DNA of 64,000 nt from Yimella sp. cx-51 (GCF_017654605.1 NZ_CP072113.1:1426001-1490000), one strand, 5' to 3'. Counted from the first letter of the stretch, positions 1 to 8,567 are shown. The notes: a model not told the origin generated them from the sequence alone. Numbers and translations: made by a program.

Positions 1-285
1 CTTGACGAGCAGTTGGTCAACCCCGAACTGGTCGACGTGCGGCCGCTGCGCGAGCGTGACAAGCCCATCATCGACAAGCTGCTGCGCGACCATGCCGAGT
101 GGACCGAGTCGACCGTTGCAGGCCGACTGCTCAATGATCTCGAGGGTGCCTACCAGCGCATCTCGCTGGTGCTGCCTCGCGACTACCAGCGCGTCATCGA
201 CGTGCGTGAACAGGCTGAGACCGAAGGCCTCGACCTCGACGGAACCGAGGTCTGGGGACGAATCATGGAGGTGTCCGGTGGCTGA
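1..285 (+). CDS. gltB: Glutamate synthase large subunit, C-terminal end (partial)
   Basis: This is the last 94 codons of a gene that enters from the left edge, read in frame 1 to a TGA at 283-285. No motif by itself identifies it. The call rests on position: it runs into gltD with an 8-base overlap, the usual gltBD arrangement, and the tail (PLRERDKPIIDKLLRDH, then PRDYQRVIDVREQAE) looks like the C-terminus of GOGAT alpha subunits. The alpha subunit transfers the glutamine amide to 2-oxoglutarate using electrons from the beta subunit. The catalytic domains lie outside the window. Confidence 0.85.
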   Translation, partial: LDEQLVNPELVDVRPLRERDKPIIDKLLRDHAEWTESTVAGRLLNDLEGAYQRISLVLPRDYQRVIDVREQAETEGLDLDGTEVWGRIMEVSGG

Positions 286-1735
286 TCCGCGAGGTTTTCT
301 GAAGCACCGCGAGCGTGAACTGCCCGCCCGTCGGCCGGTGCCGGTGCGTATCCGGGACTGGAAAGAGGTGTACGAGGAGCAGCAGCTCGTCCAGCTCCAG
401 CGCCAGGCAAGTCGTTGCATGGACTGCGGAATCCCGTTCTGCCACAGCGGTTGTCCGCTGGGCAACCTGATTCCGGAATGGAACGACCTGGCCTACCGGG
501 GAGAGTGGCCCGACGCCATCGAGCGGCTGCACGCCACGAACAACTTCCCCGAGTTCACCGGTCGCCTGTGCCCGGCTCCTTGCGAGACCGCGTGCGTGCT
601 GGGCATCAGCCAGCCGGCGGTGACCATCAAGCAGGTCGAGGTCACCACCATCGAAAAGGCCTTCGAGGACGGCAATGTCGCGCCGCAGATCCCGACGCGG
701 CTCACCGGCAAGACCGTCGCGGTCGTCGGCTCCGGTCCTGCCGGCTTGGCTGCCGCGCAGCAGCTGACCCGCGCTGGGCACACCGTGGTCGTCTACGAAC
801 GTGACGACAAGCCGGGTGGTCTGCTGCGCTACGGCATTCCTGAGTTCAAGATGGAGAAGTCGGTCGTCGATCGACGCTTGGAGCAGATGACCGCCGAAGG
901 CACCCGGTTCCGGTGCGACACCGAGATCGGCGTCGACATCACCGGGGAGCAGTTGCATCAGCGATTCGACGCCGTGGTGCTTGCAGTGGGCGCCACCGTG
1001 CCGCGCGACCTGCCCGTGCCCGGTCGTGAGCTGAAGGGCATTCACCAGGCGATGGAGTTCCTCCCGCAGGCCAACCGGCAGGCGCTCGGAGAGACCGTCG
1101 AGGGCCAGATCAGTGCGGAGGGCAAGCACGTCGTCGTCATCGGTGGCGGTGACACCGGCGCCGACTGCATCGGCACCTCGCACCGACACGGCGCCACGTC
1201 GGTCACCTCGTTGGAGATCATGCCGCAGCCGGGCGCCGACCGCGCCGACGACCAGCCGTGGCCGACCTACCCGATGCTCTACCGCATCGCCAGCGCGCAC
1301 GAGGAGGGTGGCGACCGGGTCTACGCGGTCAACACCAAGGAACTCGTCGGTGACGACGCCGGCAATGTCAAGGCGTTGAAGATCGTCGAAGTGCGCCGGG
1401 GTGACCAGGGCTTCGAGGAGGTGCCGGGCACCGAGCGCGAGCTGCCAGCCGATCTCGTGCTGCTCGCCATGGGCTTCCTCGGCCCGCAGGGTGAGGGGCT
1501 CCTGGAGCAGCTCGGCGTCGACAAGGACGACCGCTCGAATGTGATTCGCGACAAGCGTTTCGAGACCAATGTGCCCGGCGTCTTCGTCTGCGGCGACGCC
1601 GGACGAGGGCAGTCGCTCATCGTCTGGGCGATCGCCGAAGGTCGTTCGGCTGCCCGGGGTGTCGACGAATTCCTTTCCGGCGCATCGGAATTGCCCGCTC
1701 CGATCCAACCGACGGATCGTCCGCTGACGGTCTGA
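278..1735 (+). CDS. gltD: Glutamate synthase [NADPH] small (beta) subunit
   Basis: 485 aa. It passes NADPH electrons through FAD and Fe-S clusters to GltB, completing ammonia assimilation by GS-GOGAT in the cytoplasm. The N-terminal cysteine region is clear (CMDCGIPFC..GCPLGNLIPEWNDL, then GRLCPAPCETACV), followed by an FAD Rossmann motif (VAVVGSGPAGLAAAQ) and a second, NADPH-binding one (VVVIGGGDTGADC). The ATG-rich reading frame stays open upstream, but the GTG at 278 overlapping the gltB stop gives the standard VADPRGFLK start. Length matches the family (about 480-490 aa). It is translationally coupled to gltB. Confidence 0.96.
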   Translation: MADPRGFLKHRERELPARRPVPVRIRDWKEVYEEQQLVQLQRQASRCMDCGIPFCHSGCPLGNLIPEWNDLAYRGEWPDAIERLHATNNFPEFTGRLCPAPCETACVLGISQPAVTIKQVEVTTIEKAFEDGNVAPQIPTRLTGKTVAVVGSGPAGLAAAQQLTRAGHTVVVYERDDKPGGLLRYGIPEFKMEKSVVDRRLEQMTAEGTRFRCDTEIGVDITGEQLHQRFDAVVLAVGATVPRDLPVPGRELKGIHQAMEFLPQANRQALGETVEGQISAEGKHVVVIGGGDTGADCIGTSHRHGATSVTSLEIMPQPGADRADDQPWPTYPMLYRIASAHEEGGDRVYAVNTKELVGDDAGNVKALKIVEVRRGDQGFEEVPGTERELPADLVLLAMGFLGPQGEGLLEQLGVDKDDRSNVIRDKRFETNVPGVFVCGDAGRGQSLIVWAIAEGRSAARGVDEFLSGASELPAPIQPTDRPLTV

Positions 1736-1747
1736 TCAGCCCGTCCG

Positions 1748-1800
1748 AGGCGCTCGGTCCCACGTTCCGGTACTACCGGTCAGTACGGGACCGAGCGCTT
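1748..1800 (+). terminator. Hairpin terminator after gltD
   Basis: Inverted repeat: AGGCGCTCGGTCCC (1748-1761) pairs with GGGACCGAGCGCTT (1787-1800) with one G-U pair. The 25-base loop holds a smaller CCGG/CCGG stem. There is no U-tract, as is common in actinobacteria. It separates gltBD from pyk. Confidence 0.7.
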
Positions 1801-1822
1801 CGTCATGTGCGGACAATCTCGC

Positions 1823-1828
1823 TAGGGT
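1823..1828 (+). promoter_or_regulatory. -10 element TAGGGT of a leaderless pyk promoter
   Basis: TAGGGT ends 7 bases before the pyk ATG (1836), so transcription would start at or next to the A of ATG. No Shine-Dalgarno sequence precedes the start, consistent with a leaderless mRNA. No clear -35 is visible. Confidence 0.6.
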
Positions 1829-1835
1829 TTGAGGC

Positions 1836-3293
1836 ATGCGTAGAGCGAAGATCGTCGCCACCATGGGACCCGCCGTGGCGTCCCCCGAGAAGCTGCGAGA
1901 GCTGGTGCAGGCCGGCCTCGACGTAGCCCGTCTGAACCTTTCCCACGGCAGCCACGACAACCACGCCGAGATGTACACCTGGGTGCGAGAAGCCAGTGAC
2001 GCAGAAGGCCACGCCGTCGCCATCCTGGCCGACCTCCAGGGGCCGAAGATCCGCACCGGACGTTTCTCTGGTGGCCCGATCACGCTCGCTGCGGGTGACA
2101 CCTTCACCATCACGATCGACGAGGTCGACGGCAACCAGGAGCGGGTGTCCACCACGTTCAAGGGCCTGCCCGGTGACGTCGAGGTGGGCGACCGCATCCT
2201 CATCGACGACGGCAAGGTCGAGCTGAAGGCGATCGAGGTCACCGACACCGACGTGGTCACCACCGTGGTCGAGGGCGGCGCGGTCTCCAACAACAAGGGC
2301 ATCAACCTGCCCGGCGTGGCCGTCAGTGTGCCCGCGCTCTCGGAGAAGGACGAGGACGATCTGCGCTGGGCCCTGCGACAGGGCTGCGACCTGATTGCGC
2401 TGTCGTTCGTGCGCGACGCCGCCGATATCGAGCGGGTGCACGAGATCATGGACGAGGAGGGCGAGCGTCGTCCGGTCATCGCCAAGATCGAGAAGCCGCA
2501 GGCGGTTGCCAATCTGCAGGCGATCATCGACGCCTTCGACGGCGTCATGGTGGCCCGGGGCGACCTCGGTGTCGAGCTTCCGCTGGAGGACGTCCCGATC
2601 GTCCAGAAGCGTGCGGTGGAGCTCTGCCGCCGGGCAGCAAAGCCCGTGATCGTCGCCACGCAGGTGCTGGAATCAATGATCGAGAATCACCGCCCCACGC
2701 GTGCTGAGGCCAGCGACTGCGCCAACGCGGTGCTCGACGGTGCCGACGCGATCATGCTGTCGGGGGAGACCTCGATGGGTGCCTGGCCGATTGAGGCCGT
2801 CAAGACCATGGCGCGCATCATCGAGAGCACCGAGGCCAACGGCTTCGACCGCATCCCGCCGCTGTCCGAAGGCTTCGTGCAGACGATGGGTGGAGCGGTC
2901 TGCAACGCGGCCGCTCAGGTGGGCATGCAGCTGAACGTGAAGTTTCTGGTCACCTTCACCACAACGGGTGGGTCGACCCAGCGCATGGCGCGCCTGCGCA
3001 ACCCGCTCCCGATCCTCGCTTTCACCCCGAAGCAGTTGACCCGCTCCGAACTGGCGTTGGTGTGGGGCGTGGAGACGTTCCTGGTGCCCGAGGTCGTGCA
3101 CACCGACCAGATGGCGATGCAGGTCGACGAGACCCTGCTTGCCGATGGTCGCTGCCTCGAGGGTGACACGGTGATCATCGTGGCGGGCTCGCCCCCCGGT
3201 ATTCCGGGCTCGACGAACGCGCTGCGGGTGCACACCATCGGTGATGCGAAGAACGGAGTGGCACCGGCCTACGGCTTCCACCAGGATTCGTGA
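1836..3293 (+). CDS. pyk: Pyruvate kinase
   Basis: 485 aa, normal for bacterial pyruvate kinase. It converts phosphoenolpyruvate and ADP to pyruvate and ATP. The start MRRAKIVATMGPA is the family N-terminus. The barrel carries NLSHGSHD, the active-site block AKIEKPQAV and VARGDLGVELPLEDV, the B domain lies at about residues 70-170, and the C-terminal allosteric domain starts near residue 350. The gene stands alone between a terminator and a tRNA gene, with a predicted leaderless promoter. Nothing is missing. Confidence 0.97.
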   Translation: MRRAKIVATMGPAVASPEKLRELVQAGLDVARLNLSHGSHDNHAEMYTWVREASDAEGHAVAILADLQGPKIRTGRFSGGPITLAAGDTFTITIDEVDGNQERVSTTFKGLPGDVEVGDRILIDDGKVELKAIEVTDTDVVTTVVEGGAVSNNKGINLPGVAVSVPALSEKDEDDLRWALRQGCDLIALSFVRDAADIERVHEIMDEEGERRPVIAKIEKPQAVANLQAIIDAFDGVMVARGDLGVELPLEDVPIVQKRAVELCRRAAKPVIVATQVLESMIENHRPTRAEASDCANAVLDGADAIMLSGETSMGAWPIEAVKTMARIIESTEANGFDRIPPLSEGFVQTMGGAVCNAAAQVGMQLNVKFLVTFTTTGGSTQRMARLRNPLPILAFTPKQLTRSELALVWGVETFLVPEVVHTDQMAMQVDETLLADGRCLEGDTVIIVAGSPPGIPGSTNALRVHTIGDAKNGVAPAYGFHQDS

Positions 3294-3312
3294 GCCTGGC
3301 CGCCGCTGTCGT

Positions 3313-3318
3313 ATAGTG
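3313..3318 (+). promoter_or_regulatory. -10 element TATAGT before tRNA-Leu
   Basis: TATAGT sits 16 bases before the 5' end of the tRNA and directly after the pyk stop. No good -35 is seen at the expected distance. It would let the tRNA be transcribed independently of pyk. Confidence 0.5.
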
Positions 3319-3334
3319 GCGCGGCGGTCCACTG

Positions 3335-3419
3335 CCGGGGTGGTGGAATGGCAGACACGGAGCACTCAAAATGCTTTGCTCGAAAGGGCGTGCGGGTTCA
3401 AGTCCCGCTCCCGGCACCA
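3335..3419 (+). tRNA. tRNA-Leu (anticodon CAA)
   Basis: The acceptor GCCGGGG pairs with TCCCGGC (one G-U pair), and CCA is encoded (3417-3419). The anticodon stem GAGCA/TGCTT encloses the loop CTCAAAA, giving anticodon CAA, which reads UUG. A long variable arm typical of class II leucine tRNAs follows, and GGTTCAAGTCC forms the T-loop region. At 85 bases the length fits tRNA-Leu. Confidence 0.96.
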
Positions 3420-3420
3420 A

Positions 3421-3459
3421 CGAAAAGGGTTGAACCTCAACGAGGTTCGACCCTTTTCG
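3421..3459 (+). terminator. Terminator hairpin after tRNA-Leu
   Basis: CGAAAAGGGT at 3421 pairs with ACCCTTTTCG ending at 3459, and the inner GAACCTC/GAGGTTC pairs around an AAC loop. The stem is nearly perfect over 18 bases and begins one base after the CCA end. Its A-rich foot and T-rich far side fit a factor-independent terminator. Confidence 0.8.
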
Positions 3460-3573
3460 GGTTCCCGGGTCGACCTCGTTGCCCGATGCGGCAGGTATCG
3501 ACGCCGGCTCGATGTGCTGTGGAGCACTGCGAAATCTTGGAATGCTCACGTGCCCAGAATGGTTGTCACGTCC

Positions 3574-4113
3574 ATGAAGAAGCTTGGAATCGTCGTGTCC
3601 AGCACCCGTCCCGCGCGCATCGGCCCGAAGGTTGCGCAGTGGGCGACTTCGGTCGCACAGTCGCAGGAGTGGGAGGTCGAACTCATCGACCTCGCCCAAC
3701 TCGCCCTGCCGTTCATGGACGAGGTCGACATGCCGGCGAGCGGAAACTACGCCAACCAGCACACGATCGACTGGGCCGCACGGGTCGCGGGCGTTGATGC
3801 ACTGGTGATTGTCACTCCGCAGTACAACCGCAGCTTCCCGGCCCCGATCAAGAACGCCATCGACTATCTCTTCGCCGAGTGGCACGGCAAGCCGATCACG
3901 CTGATCGGTTACGGCTGGGGCGGTGCCCCCGATGCGACCCAGGGCCTGACGTTGGTGCTGGAGCACGTGAAGGCCAAGGTCATCGACTCGGTGAACCTGG
4001 TGTTCAACACCGACCTCACCACCGAGGGCGAGATGACGGTGACCGAGGAGAACTCCGACCGCCTGCGCCTGGCTCTCGACACGATGAGCCAGCAGGAGCA
4101 GCCGGTCGCCTGA
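3574..4113 (+). CDS. NADPH-dependent FMN reductase / flavodoxin-like protein
   Basis: 179 aa from ATG 3574; ATG 3559 would add five residues and neither has a strong ribosome site. The family reduces FMN or quinones with NAD(P)H. The N-terminus KLGIVVSSTRPARIG is the phosphate-binding strand-loop, and TPQYNRSFPAPIKNAIDYL is the signature motif of this fold (PxYN..xPxxLKNxxD). GYGWGG near residue 115 is another flavin-contact loop. Single gene between two terminators. The substrate cannot be deduced; chromate, azo or quinone reduction are all possible in this family. Confidence 0.85.
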   Translation: MKKLGIVVSSTRPARIGPKVAQWATSVAQSQEWEVELIDLAQLALPFMDEVDMPASGNYANQHTIDWAARVAGVDALVIVTPQYNRSFPAPIKNAIDYLFAEWHGKPITLIGYGWGGAPDATQGLTLVLEHVKAKVIDSVNLVFNTDLTTEGEMTVTEENSDRLRLALDTMSQQEQPVA

Positions 4114-4150
4114 TTGATCGGCTTGCCTGCGGAGGAGGCAGCACCGAACC

Positions 4151-4187
4151 GGCCCGTCGCCACCTTCCCCCGAGGTGTCGGCGGGCC
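4151..4187 (+). terminator. Terminator after the FMN reductase gene
   Basis: GGCCCGTCGCCACCT pairs with AGGTGTCGGCGGGCC, with one G-U pair and one mismatch, around a TCCCCCG loop. It is followed by TTTCATTT (4188-4195), a reasonable U-rich tail. Confidence 0.75.
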
Positions 4188-4268
4188 TTTCATTTCGCTA
4201 GCGTGGCGGTGCCCCTGAAGAGATCGTTGAGCGGGCTTTCGACCATTGCCGAGTGAAGGATGACCTGA

Positions 4269-5309
4269 GTGGGACTGTTCGGAGGCCGCGGCAAGGGCCA
4301 GCAGCAGGGCAACGGGCGACAGGCTGCCGCGATTGCGCAGTTCTGGTCGTGGTGGATCGACGAGGGCATGGCGCGCAGCAGCACCGCCCTCGCCGACGGC
4401 GACCCCGGCCGCATCGTCGCCGACCTCACCGCTCGCGTCGAAGCCGTGGCGGCTGATCTCACCTGGGAGTTCGCCAAGGGCGACACCTCTATGCACCGGC
4501 TGGTCGTGACCGCGGACGGCGACCCGCACCTGCGCGCTGCAGCACGCCGCTGGTTGGAGGCCGCTCCCGAGGGGGACGTCTTTTGGTCGTACGCCGACGC
4601 ACGCCCGCCGATGCTCGACCTGGGTGGCGCGCAACTCGAACTCGACGGCACCACGCTGGCGCTGGACCAAGTGCGGGTGGGCGTGCATCGCAGCGGCACC
4701 CGGGTCGACGTGCAGGTGCACCACCCGTCGCTGGAGCAACTCAGCCCCGGTGCTCGGAACACCTTTTGCTTCCTCGCGGTCGACGCTGCGGTGGGGGAGT
4801 TGCTCACCGAGACGTGGATCGGTGAACTCGAACCGGCAGTGGCGGCACCGATCGACAGTTTCGGTCTGACCGGTCTGCGGGCCGTGGTGCGCGACCTCGC
4901 CGACGAGTTCTCCGGCGACAACCAGTGGGTGGCGCTCGAAGGTGTTGGTGCCGGCGGACCCGTCCATGTGCTCGCCCGCGTGCCACTCGCAGCTGCGAGC
5001 GCACCCACACTCAACCAGTGCGTCATGGTCGTGCTCACCGGTCTGAAAGGCGAGAACGGACTACCCGACGACGAGTCGCGCGCCCGGGTCGACACCTTCC
5101 GCGACCACCTGGTCGATCGCCTTGAAGGCCAGGGTGAACTGGTCGCCGTCCTCTTCGCCGCCGGTGAGTGTCTCCTCTACTTCTATGTGGACGGTGAGCG
5201 CACCGGGGCTGAGCAACTGCGGGCGGCGGTTCGGGGATGGCCGGGCAAGGCGCGTGTCGAGGTCGAGGACGACCCGGGGTGGGCGAACGTCGCCCACCTG
5301 CGTGGCTGA
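4269..5309 (+). CDS. Uncharacterised protein, possible DUF695-type C-terminus
   Basis: 346 aa from GTG 4269, chosen because AAGGA lies 8 bases upstream. It is soluble and acidic, with no signal peptide or membrane segment. The first 150 residues form one unit rich in Trp and Leu (AIAQFWSWWIDEG, then RLVVTADGDPHLRAAARRWL). The last 90 residues (RVDTFRDHLVDRLEGQGELV, then LLYFYVDGER, then a final DDPGWANV) resemble DUF695-like proteins, whose ends carry a D-P-x-W motif; this match is from memory and tentative. It stands alone before pdtaR and its function is unknown. Confidence 0.75.
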   Translation: MGLFGGRGKGQQQGNGRQAAAIAQFWSWWIDEGMARSSTALADGDPGRIVADLTARVEAVAADLTWEFAKGDTSMHRLVVTADGDPHLRAAARRWLEAAPEGDVFWSYADARPPMLDLGGAQLELDGTTLALDQVRVGVHRSGTRVDVQVHHPSLEQLSPGARNTFCFLAVDAAVGELLTETWIGELEPAVAAPIDSFGLTGLRAVVRDLADEFSGDNQWVALEGVGAGGPVHVLARVPLAAASAPTLNQCVMVVLTGLKGENGLPDDESRARVDTFRDHLVDRLEGQGELVAVLFAAGECLLYFYVDGERTGAEQLRAAVRGWPGKARVEVEDDPGWANVAHLRG

Positions 5310-5396
5310 TCGCGCACCCTGGGTCACCCGGCGCGACGCGGGATATCTCACATCCGACGGGCTGGTTGACGGCCTCGTAGCGCACGTGCCGGTGAC

Positions 5397-5402
5397 TACC
5401 CT
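5397..5402 (+). promoter_or_regulatory. -10 element TACCCT of a leaderless pdtaR promoter
   Basis: TACCCT is followed by six bases and then the ATG at 5409, the typical actinobacterial leaderless spacing. No ribosome binding site precedes the ATG. Confidence 0.55.
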
Positions 5403-5408
5403 GGACAC

Positions 5409-6008
5409 ATGACCGAACAGACCCCGTTGCGCATCGTGGTGGCAGAGGACGAAGCCATCATCCGGCTCGACTTGGTGGAGATGCTCCAGGAAGCCGGTCA
5501 CGAAGTCGTCGGTGAAGCGAGCACCGGTCGCAAGGCCGTCGAACTCGCGAGTCAGGTGCGTCCCGACCTGGTCGTGATGGACGTCAAGATGCCCGAGCTC
5601 GACGGCATCAGCGCTGCGCAGGAGATCGCGGCCGCCGGCATCGCACCGGTCATGATGCTGACGGCGTTCAGCGACAAGGATCTCGTCGAACGCGCCACCG
5701 ATGCCGGCGTCATGGCGTACGTGCTCAAACCGTTCAGCGCAGACGACCTGCGTCCGGCGATCACCATCGCTGTCAGCCGGTGGGCAGAGCGCAAACAGCT
5801 CGAGCACGACGTCGCCGATCTGTCCGAACGACTTGAGACCCGCAAGGCGGTCGACAAGGCCAAGGGTGTGCTCATGAAGCAGCTCGGCCTGGACGAGGCC
5901 GAGGCGTTTCGGTGGATCCAGAAAGCTGCGATGGACCGACGCTTGGGGATGCGTGATGTGGCCGACGCAGTGGTCGCCGGCTCGCGCTCGGACACCGAAA
6001 AGGCTTGA
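5409..6008 (+). CDS. pdtaR: ANTAR-domain response regulator (PdtaR type)
   Basis: 199 aa. Receiver domain at residues 7-125 with the acidic pocket (AEDEA near 12-16), the phospho-acceptor Asp58 in DLVVMDVKMPE, the switch Thr in LTAFSDKD and the conserved Lys in YVLKPFS. A linking helix leads into a C-terminal ANTAR domain (about 130-195; AKGVLMKQLGLDEAEAFRWI), which binds paired RNA hairpins and prevents termination. The family partner is the sensor kinase PdtaS; none is encoded here. Mycobacterial PdtaR (Rv1626) has the same layout. Predicted targets are leader RNAs, not DNA. It lies directly before the liv operon, but nothing shows control of it. Confidence 0.93.
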   Translation: MTEQTPLRIVVAEDEAIIRLDLVEMLQEAGHEVVGEASTGRKAVELASQVRPDLVVMDVKMPELDGISAAQEIAAAGIAPVMMLTAFSDKDLVERATDAGVMAYVLKPFSADDLRPAITIAVSRWAERKQLEHDVADLSERLETRKAVDKAKGVLMKQLGLDEAEAFRWIQKAAMDRRLGMRDVADAVVAGSRSDTEKA

Positions 6009-6212
6009 GGCGAAGCGGCGTCGGGGCAAGAGCTGATCTGTACGATCCGGACGCTTGGTAACGAACAGGATTCTTTCACCGAAACCTGGTGCGCGTCGTA
6101 GATGCCTCCACTAGCGTTCCCAACCGCCCCACAAGTGTGTCCACACAACACGCAGCCGGGCGATCAGCGGACGTGCCGAGGTGGCACACGCACGAACCAT
6201 GGAGGATCCCCA

Positions 6213-7448
6213 GTGTCCCGGACCCTGAAGACCGCAGCCGCTCTGGCCGCACTGTCCCTGACCGTTGTCGGCTGCGCGAACAGCAGCGACACCGGCTCGT
6301 CCACCAGCGGCGGTGGCAGCAACGGCAACAGCAACCTGAAGTCCCTGGACGCCCAGAGCAGCCTCGAGGTGCCCAAGGACGCAGTGAAGGCCGCCGGCGA
6401 CGGCAAGGCCAAGTGCGCACCCGGCACCACCATCGCCTTCATCGGCGCCATGACCGGCGACAACGCCCAGCTCGGTATCAACGAGTACCAGGGTGTGCAG
6501 TTGGCGATCAACGAGCACAACAAGGCCAACCCGGACTGCCAGGTGACCTTCAAGAAGTACGACACCGAGGGCGACCCGACCAAGGCCACCGGCCCGGTCA
6601 CCCAGGCTGTCGGCGACAAGAACATCATCGGTGTCGTGGGTCTGCCCTTCTCGGGTGAGAGCAAGGCGACCGGCGCAATCTTCGAGCAGGCCGGCCTGGT
6701 GCACATCACCCCGTCGGCCACCAACCCCTCGCTGACCGGCAACGGCTGGAAGACCTTCTTCCGCGGCCTGGGCAACGACAACATCCAGGGCCCCGCCGCG
6801 GCGATCCTGGCCGAGAAGCTCGGTGCCAAGAAGGTCTACCTGGTGCAGGACGACTCCGACTACGGCATCGGCCTGGGCGGCACCGCCAAGAAGGCGCTGC
6901 AGGACAAGAGCCTGCTGGCCGGTGAGGACAAGGTCACCACCAAGCAGAAGGACTTCAGCTCCACCGTCCAGAAGATCATCAACTCCAAGGCGGACGCAGT
7001 CTTCTTCGCCGGTTACTACGCCGAGGGTGCCCCGCTGAACCAGCAGCTGGTGGCCAAGGGCTTCAAGGGCGCCTTCATCGGCCCCGACGGTGTCAAGGAC
7101 GACCAGTTCATCAAGCTGGCCGGCGACTCCAGCAAGAACGCCTACTTCACCTGCCCCTGCATCCCCGGTGAGCTGATCCCCGACTTCGCCTCGGCGTACA
7201 AGGGTGTCGCCAACGCCGCCCCCGGCACCTACTCGGTGGAGTCATACGACGCCGCCACGGTGCTGCTGGCCGGCATCCAGAAGGGCAACACCGACCGTCC
7301 CAAGCTGCTCAACTTCGTCAAGAGCTACGACGGTCAGGGCCTGAGCAAGAAGATCAAGTGGGACGACAAGGGCGAGCTGTCCGACCTGGCCGTCTACGGC
7401 TACAAGGTTGACGGCGGCAAGATCGTTTCTGTCGGCAAGCTGGGCTGA
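6213..7448 (+). CDS. livJ: Branched-chain amino-acid ABC transporter, substrate-binding lipoprotein
   Basis: 411 aa from GTG 6213, with GGAGGA six bases upstream; an in-frame ATG at 6102 lacks such a site. The N-terminus is a lipoprotein signal (two basic residues, hydrophobic run, LTVVGCANSS), so Cys24-25 would be lipidated and the protein anchored outside the membrane. A Ser/Gly/Asn-rich linker precedes a type I periplasmic-binding domain (TIAFIGAMTGDNAQLG, then VGLPFSGESKATG, then HITPSATNPSLTG). It captures Leu/Ile/Val or a related ligand and delivers it to LivHM. First gene of the operon, preceded by a leader of about 200 bases and followed by a hairpin that may lower readthrough into the permeases. 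Confidence 0.94.
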   Translation: MSRTLKTAAALAALSLTVVGCANSSDTGSSTSGGGSNGNSNLKSLDAQSSLEVPKDAVKAAGDGKAKCAPGTTIAFIGAMTGDNAQLGINEYQGVQLAINEHNKANPDCQVTFKKYDTEGDPTKATGPVTQAVGDKNIIGVVGLPFSGESKATGAIFEQAGLVHITPSATNPSLTGNGWKTFFRGLGNDNIQGPAAAILAEKLGAKKVYLVQDDSDYGIGLGGTAKKALQDKSLLAGEDKVTTKQKDFSSTVQKIINSKADAVFFAGYYAEGAPLNQQLVAKGFKGAFIGPDGVKDDQFIKLAGDSSKNAYFTCPCIPGELIPDFASAYKGVANAAPGTYSVESYDAATVLLAGIQKGNTDRPKLLNFVKSYDGQGLSKKIKWDDKGELSDLAVYGYKVDGGKIVSVGKLG

Positions 7449-7479
7449 CCTCGGTCAGTTCGATCAATCCAAGGTGCGG

Positions 7480-7511
7480 GGGCCCGTTCGTCCGACAGGA
7501 CGGACGGGCCC
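7480..7511 (+). terminator. Hairpin between livJ and livH
   Basis: GGGCCCGTTCGTCC pairs with GGACGGACGGGCCC (one G-U pair) around a GACA loop, with no U-tract. It sits inside the operon after the binding-protein gene, where such a structure commonly makes the binding protein more abundant than the permeases. Confidence 0.75.
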
Positions 7512-7538
7512 TCGCCCGGTATCTGAAATGAGGCTTGC

Positions 7539-8567
7539 ATGACAGCCCTTCATGCGGCGGTGCCGATGCTGAACGCGCTGGCATCCGCTGATGAGAACTC
7601 GTGGATCAGTTTCCACTGGCAGGAGTTGGCCGACAACTTCTGGAACGCCACCTTCGACGGACTGACCTTCGGCGCCATCTACGCGCTGGTCGCCCTCGGT
7701 TACACGCTGGTGTACGGCGTGCTCAACCTGATCAACTTCGCCCACTCCGAGGTCTTCATCACCGGTGCCTACGCCGTGGTGTTCACCCTGTCGGCGCTCG
7801 GTTTCGGTGCCTCGGTGCCCAACCTCGGGTGGGGCGCGATCATCCTGAACCTCTTGCTCGCGCTCGTCGTGGCGATGGTCGTGTCGTCACTGGTAGCGCT
7901 CGGGGTGGAGCGAATCGCCTACAAACCATTGCGGGCGCGCAACGCACCCCGCCTGGTCTTCCTGATCACCGCGATCGGTATGTCCTTCGTCATCCAGTAC
8001 GCCTTCTTCTGGTGGCGCGGTGCGGTGGCCGAACCGTCGGTGACGATGTTCGAGGACAAGCCGATCTTCATCATCTTCGGCTCGACCATCTCGCTGTCGA
8101 CGCTGATCATCGTCGGTGCCGCCGTGGTGATGATGGTGGGCGTCGACCAGTTGATCCGCCGCACCCGCGTCGGCCGCGGAATCCGCGCCGTCGCACAGGA
8201 CCCCGACACTGCCACGCTGATGGGTGTCAACCGGGAGCGGATCATCATGATCACCTTCGTGATTGGTGGAGCGCTCGCCGGTGCGGCAGCCCTCTTCTAC
8301 GTCATGAAGGTGCCTGCCGGCGTCCAGTACAACGGTGGCTTCATCCTCGGCATCAAGGCGTTCACCGCTGCCGTCCTCGGTGGTATCGGCAACATCCGCG
8401 GCGCTCTGCTCGGTGGTTTGTTGCTCGGCGTCATCGGCAACTACGGCGCCTGGTTGCTGGGTAGTGCCCAGTGGATCGACGTCGTGTCGTTCATCATCCT
8501 GATCCTCGTGCTGATGGTTCGCCCTGACGGCATCCTGGGATCCAACCTGGGGAAGGTACGCGCATGA
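7539..8567 (+). CDS. livH: Branched-chain amino-acid ABC transporter permease LivH
   Basis: 342 aa integral membrane protein with about eight hydrophobic helices. The signature near residues 45-75 (GLTFGAIYALVALGYTLVYG, then NLINFAHSEVF) is typical of LivH. The cytoplasmic coupling loop is seen near residue 215 (RTRVGRGIRAVAQDPDTATLMGVN, the EAA-like region). The ATG at 7539 gives an N-terminus about 25 residues longer than usual, with no obvious function. It overlaps livM by four bases. Confidence 0.94.
   Translation: MTALHAAVPMLNALASADENSWISFHWQELADNFWNATFDGLTFGAIYALVALGYTLVYGVLNLINFAHSEVFITGAYAVVFTLSALGFGASVPNLGWGAIILNLLLALVVAMVVSSLVALGVERIAYKPLRARNAPRLVFLITAIGMSFVIQYAFFWWRGAVAEPSVTMFEDKPIFIIFGSTISLSTLIIVGAAVVMMVGVDQLIRRTRVGRGIRAVAQDPDTATLMGVNRERIIMITFVIGGALAGAAALFYVMKVPAGVQYNGGFILGIKAFTAAVLGGIGNIRGALLGGLLLGVIGNYGAWLLGSAQWIDVVSFIILILVLMVRPDGILGSNLGKVRA

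Noticed and set aside
263-1708. Open frame of 481 codons opposite gltD
   Set aside because: It mirrors gltD completely, has no ribosome site and shows repetitive Arg/Gly/Ala composition typical of antisense frames in high-GC DNA.
5366-5371. TTGACG as a -35 for pdtaR
   Set aside because: The spacer to TACCCT would be 25 bases, too long for a sigma-70-type promoter.
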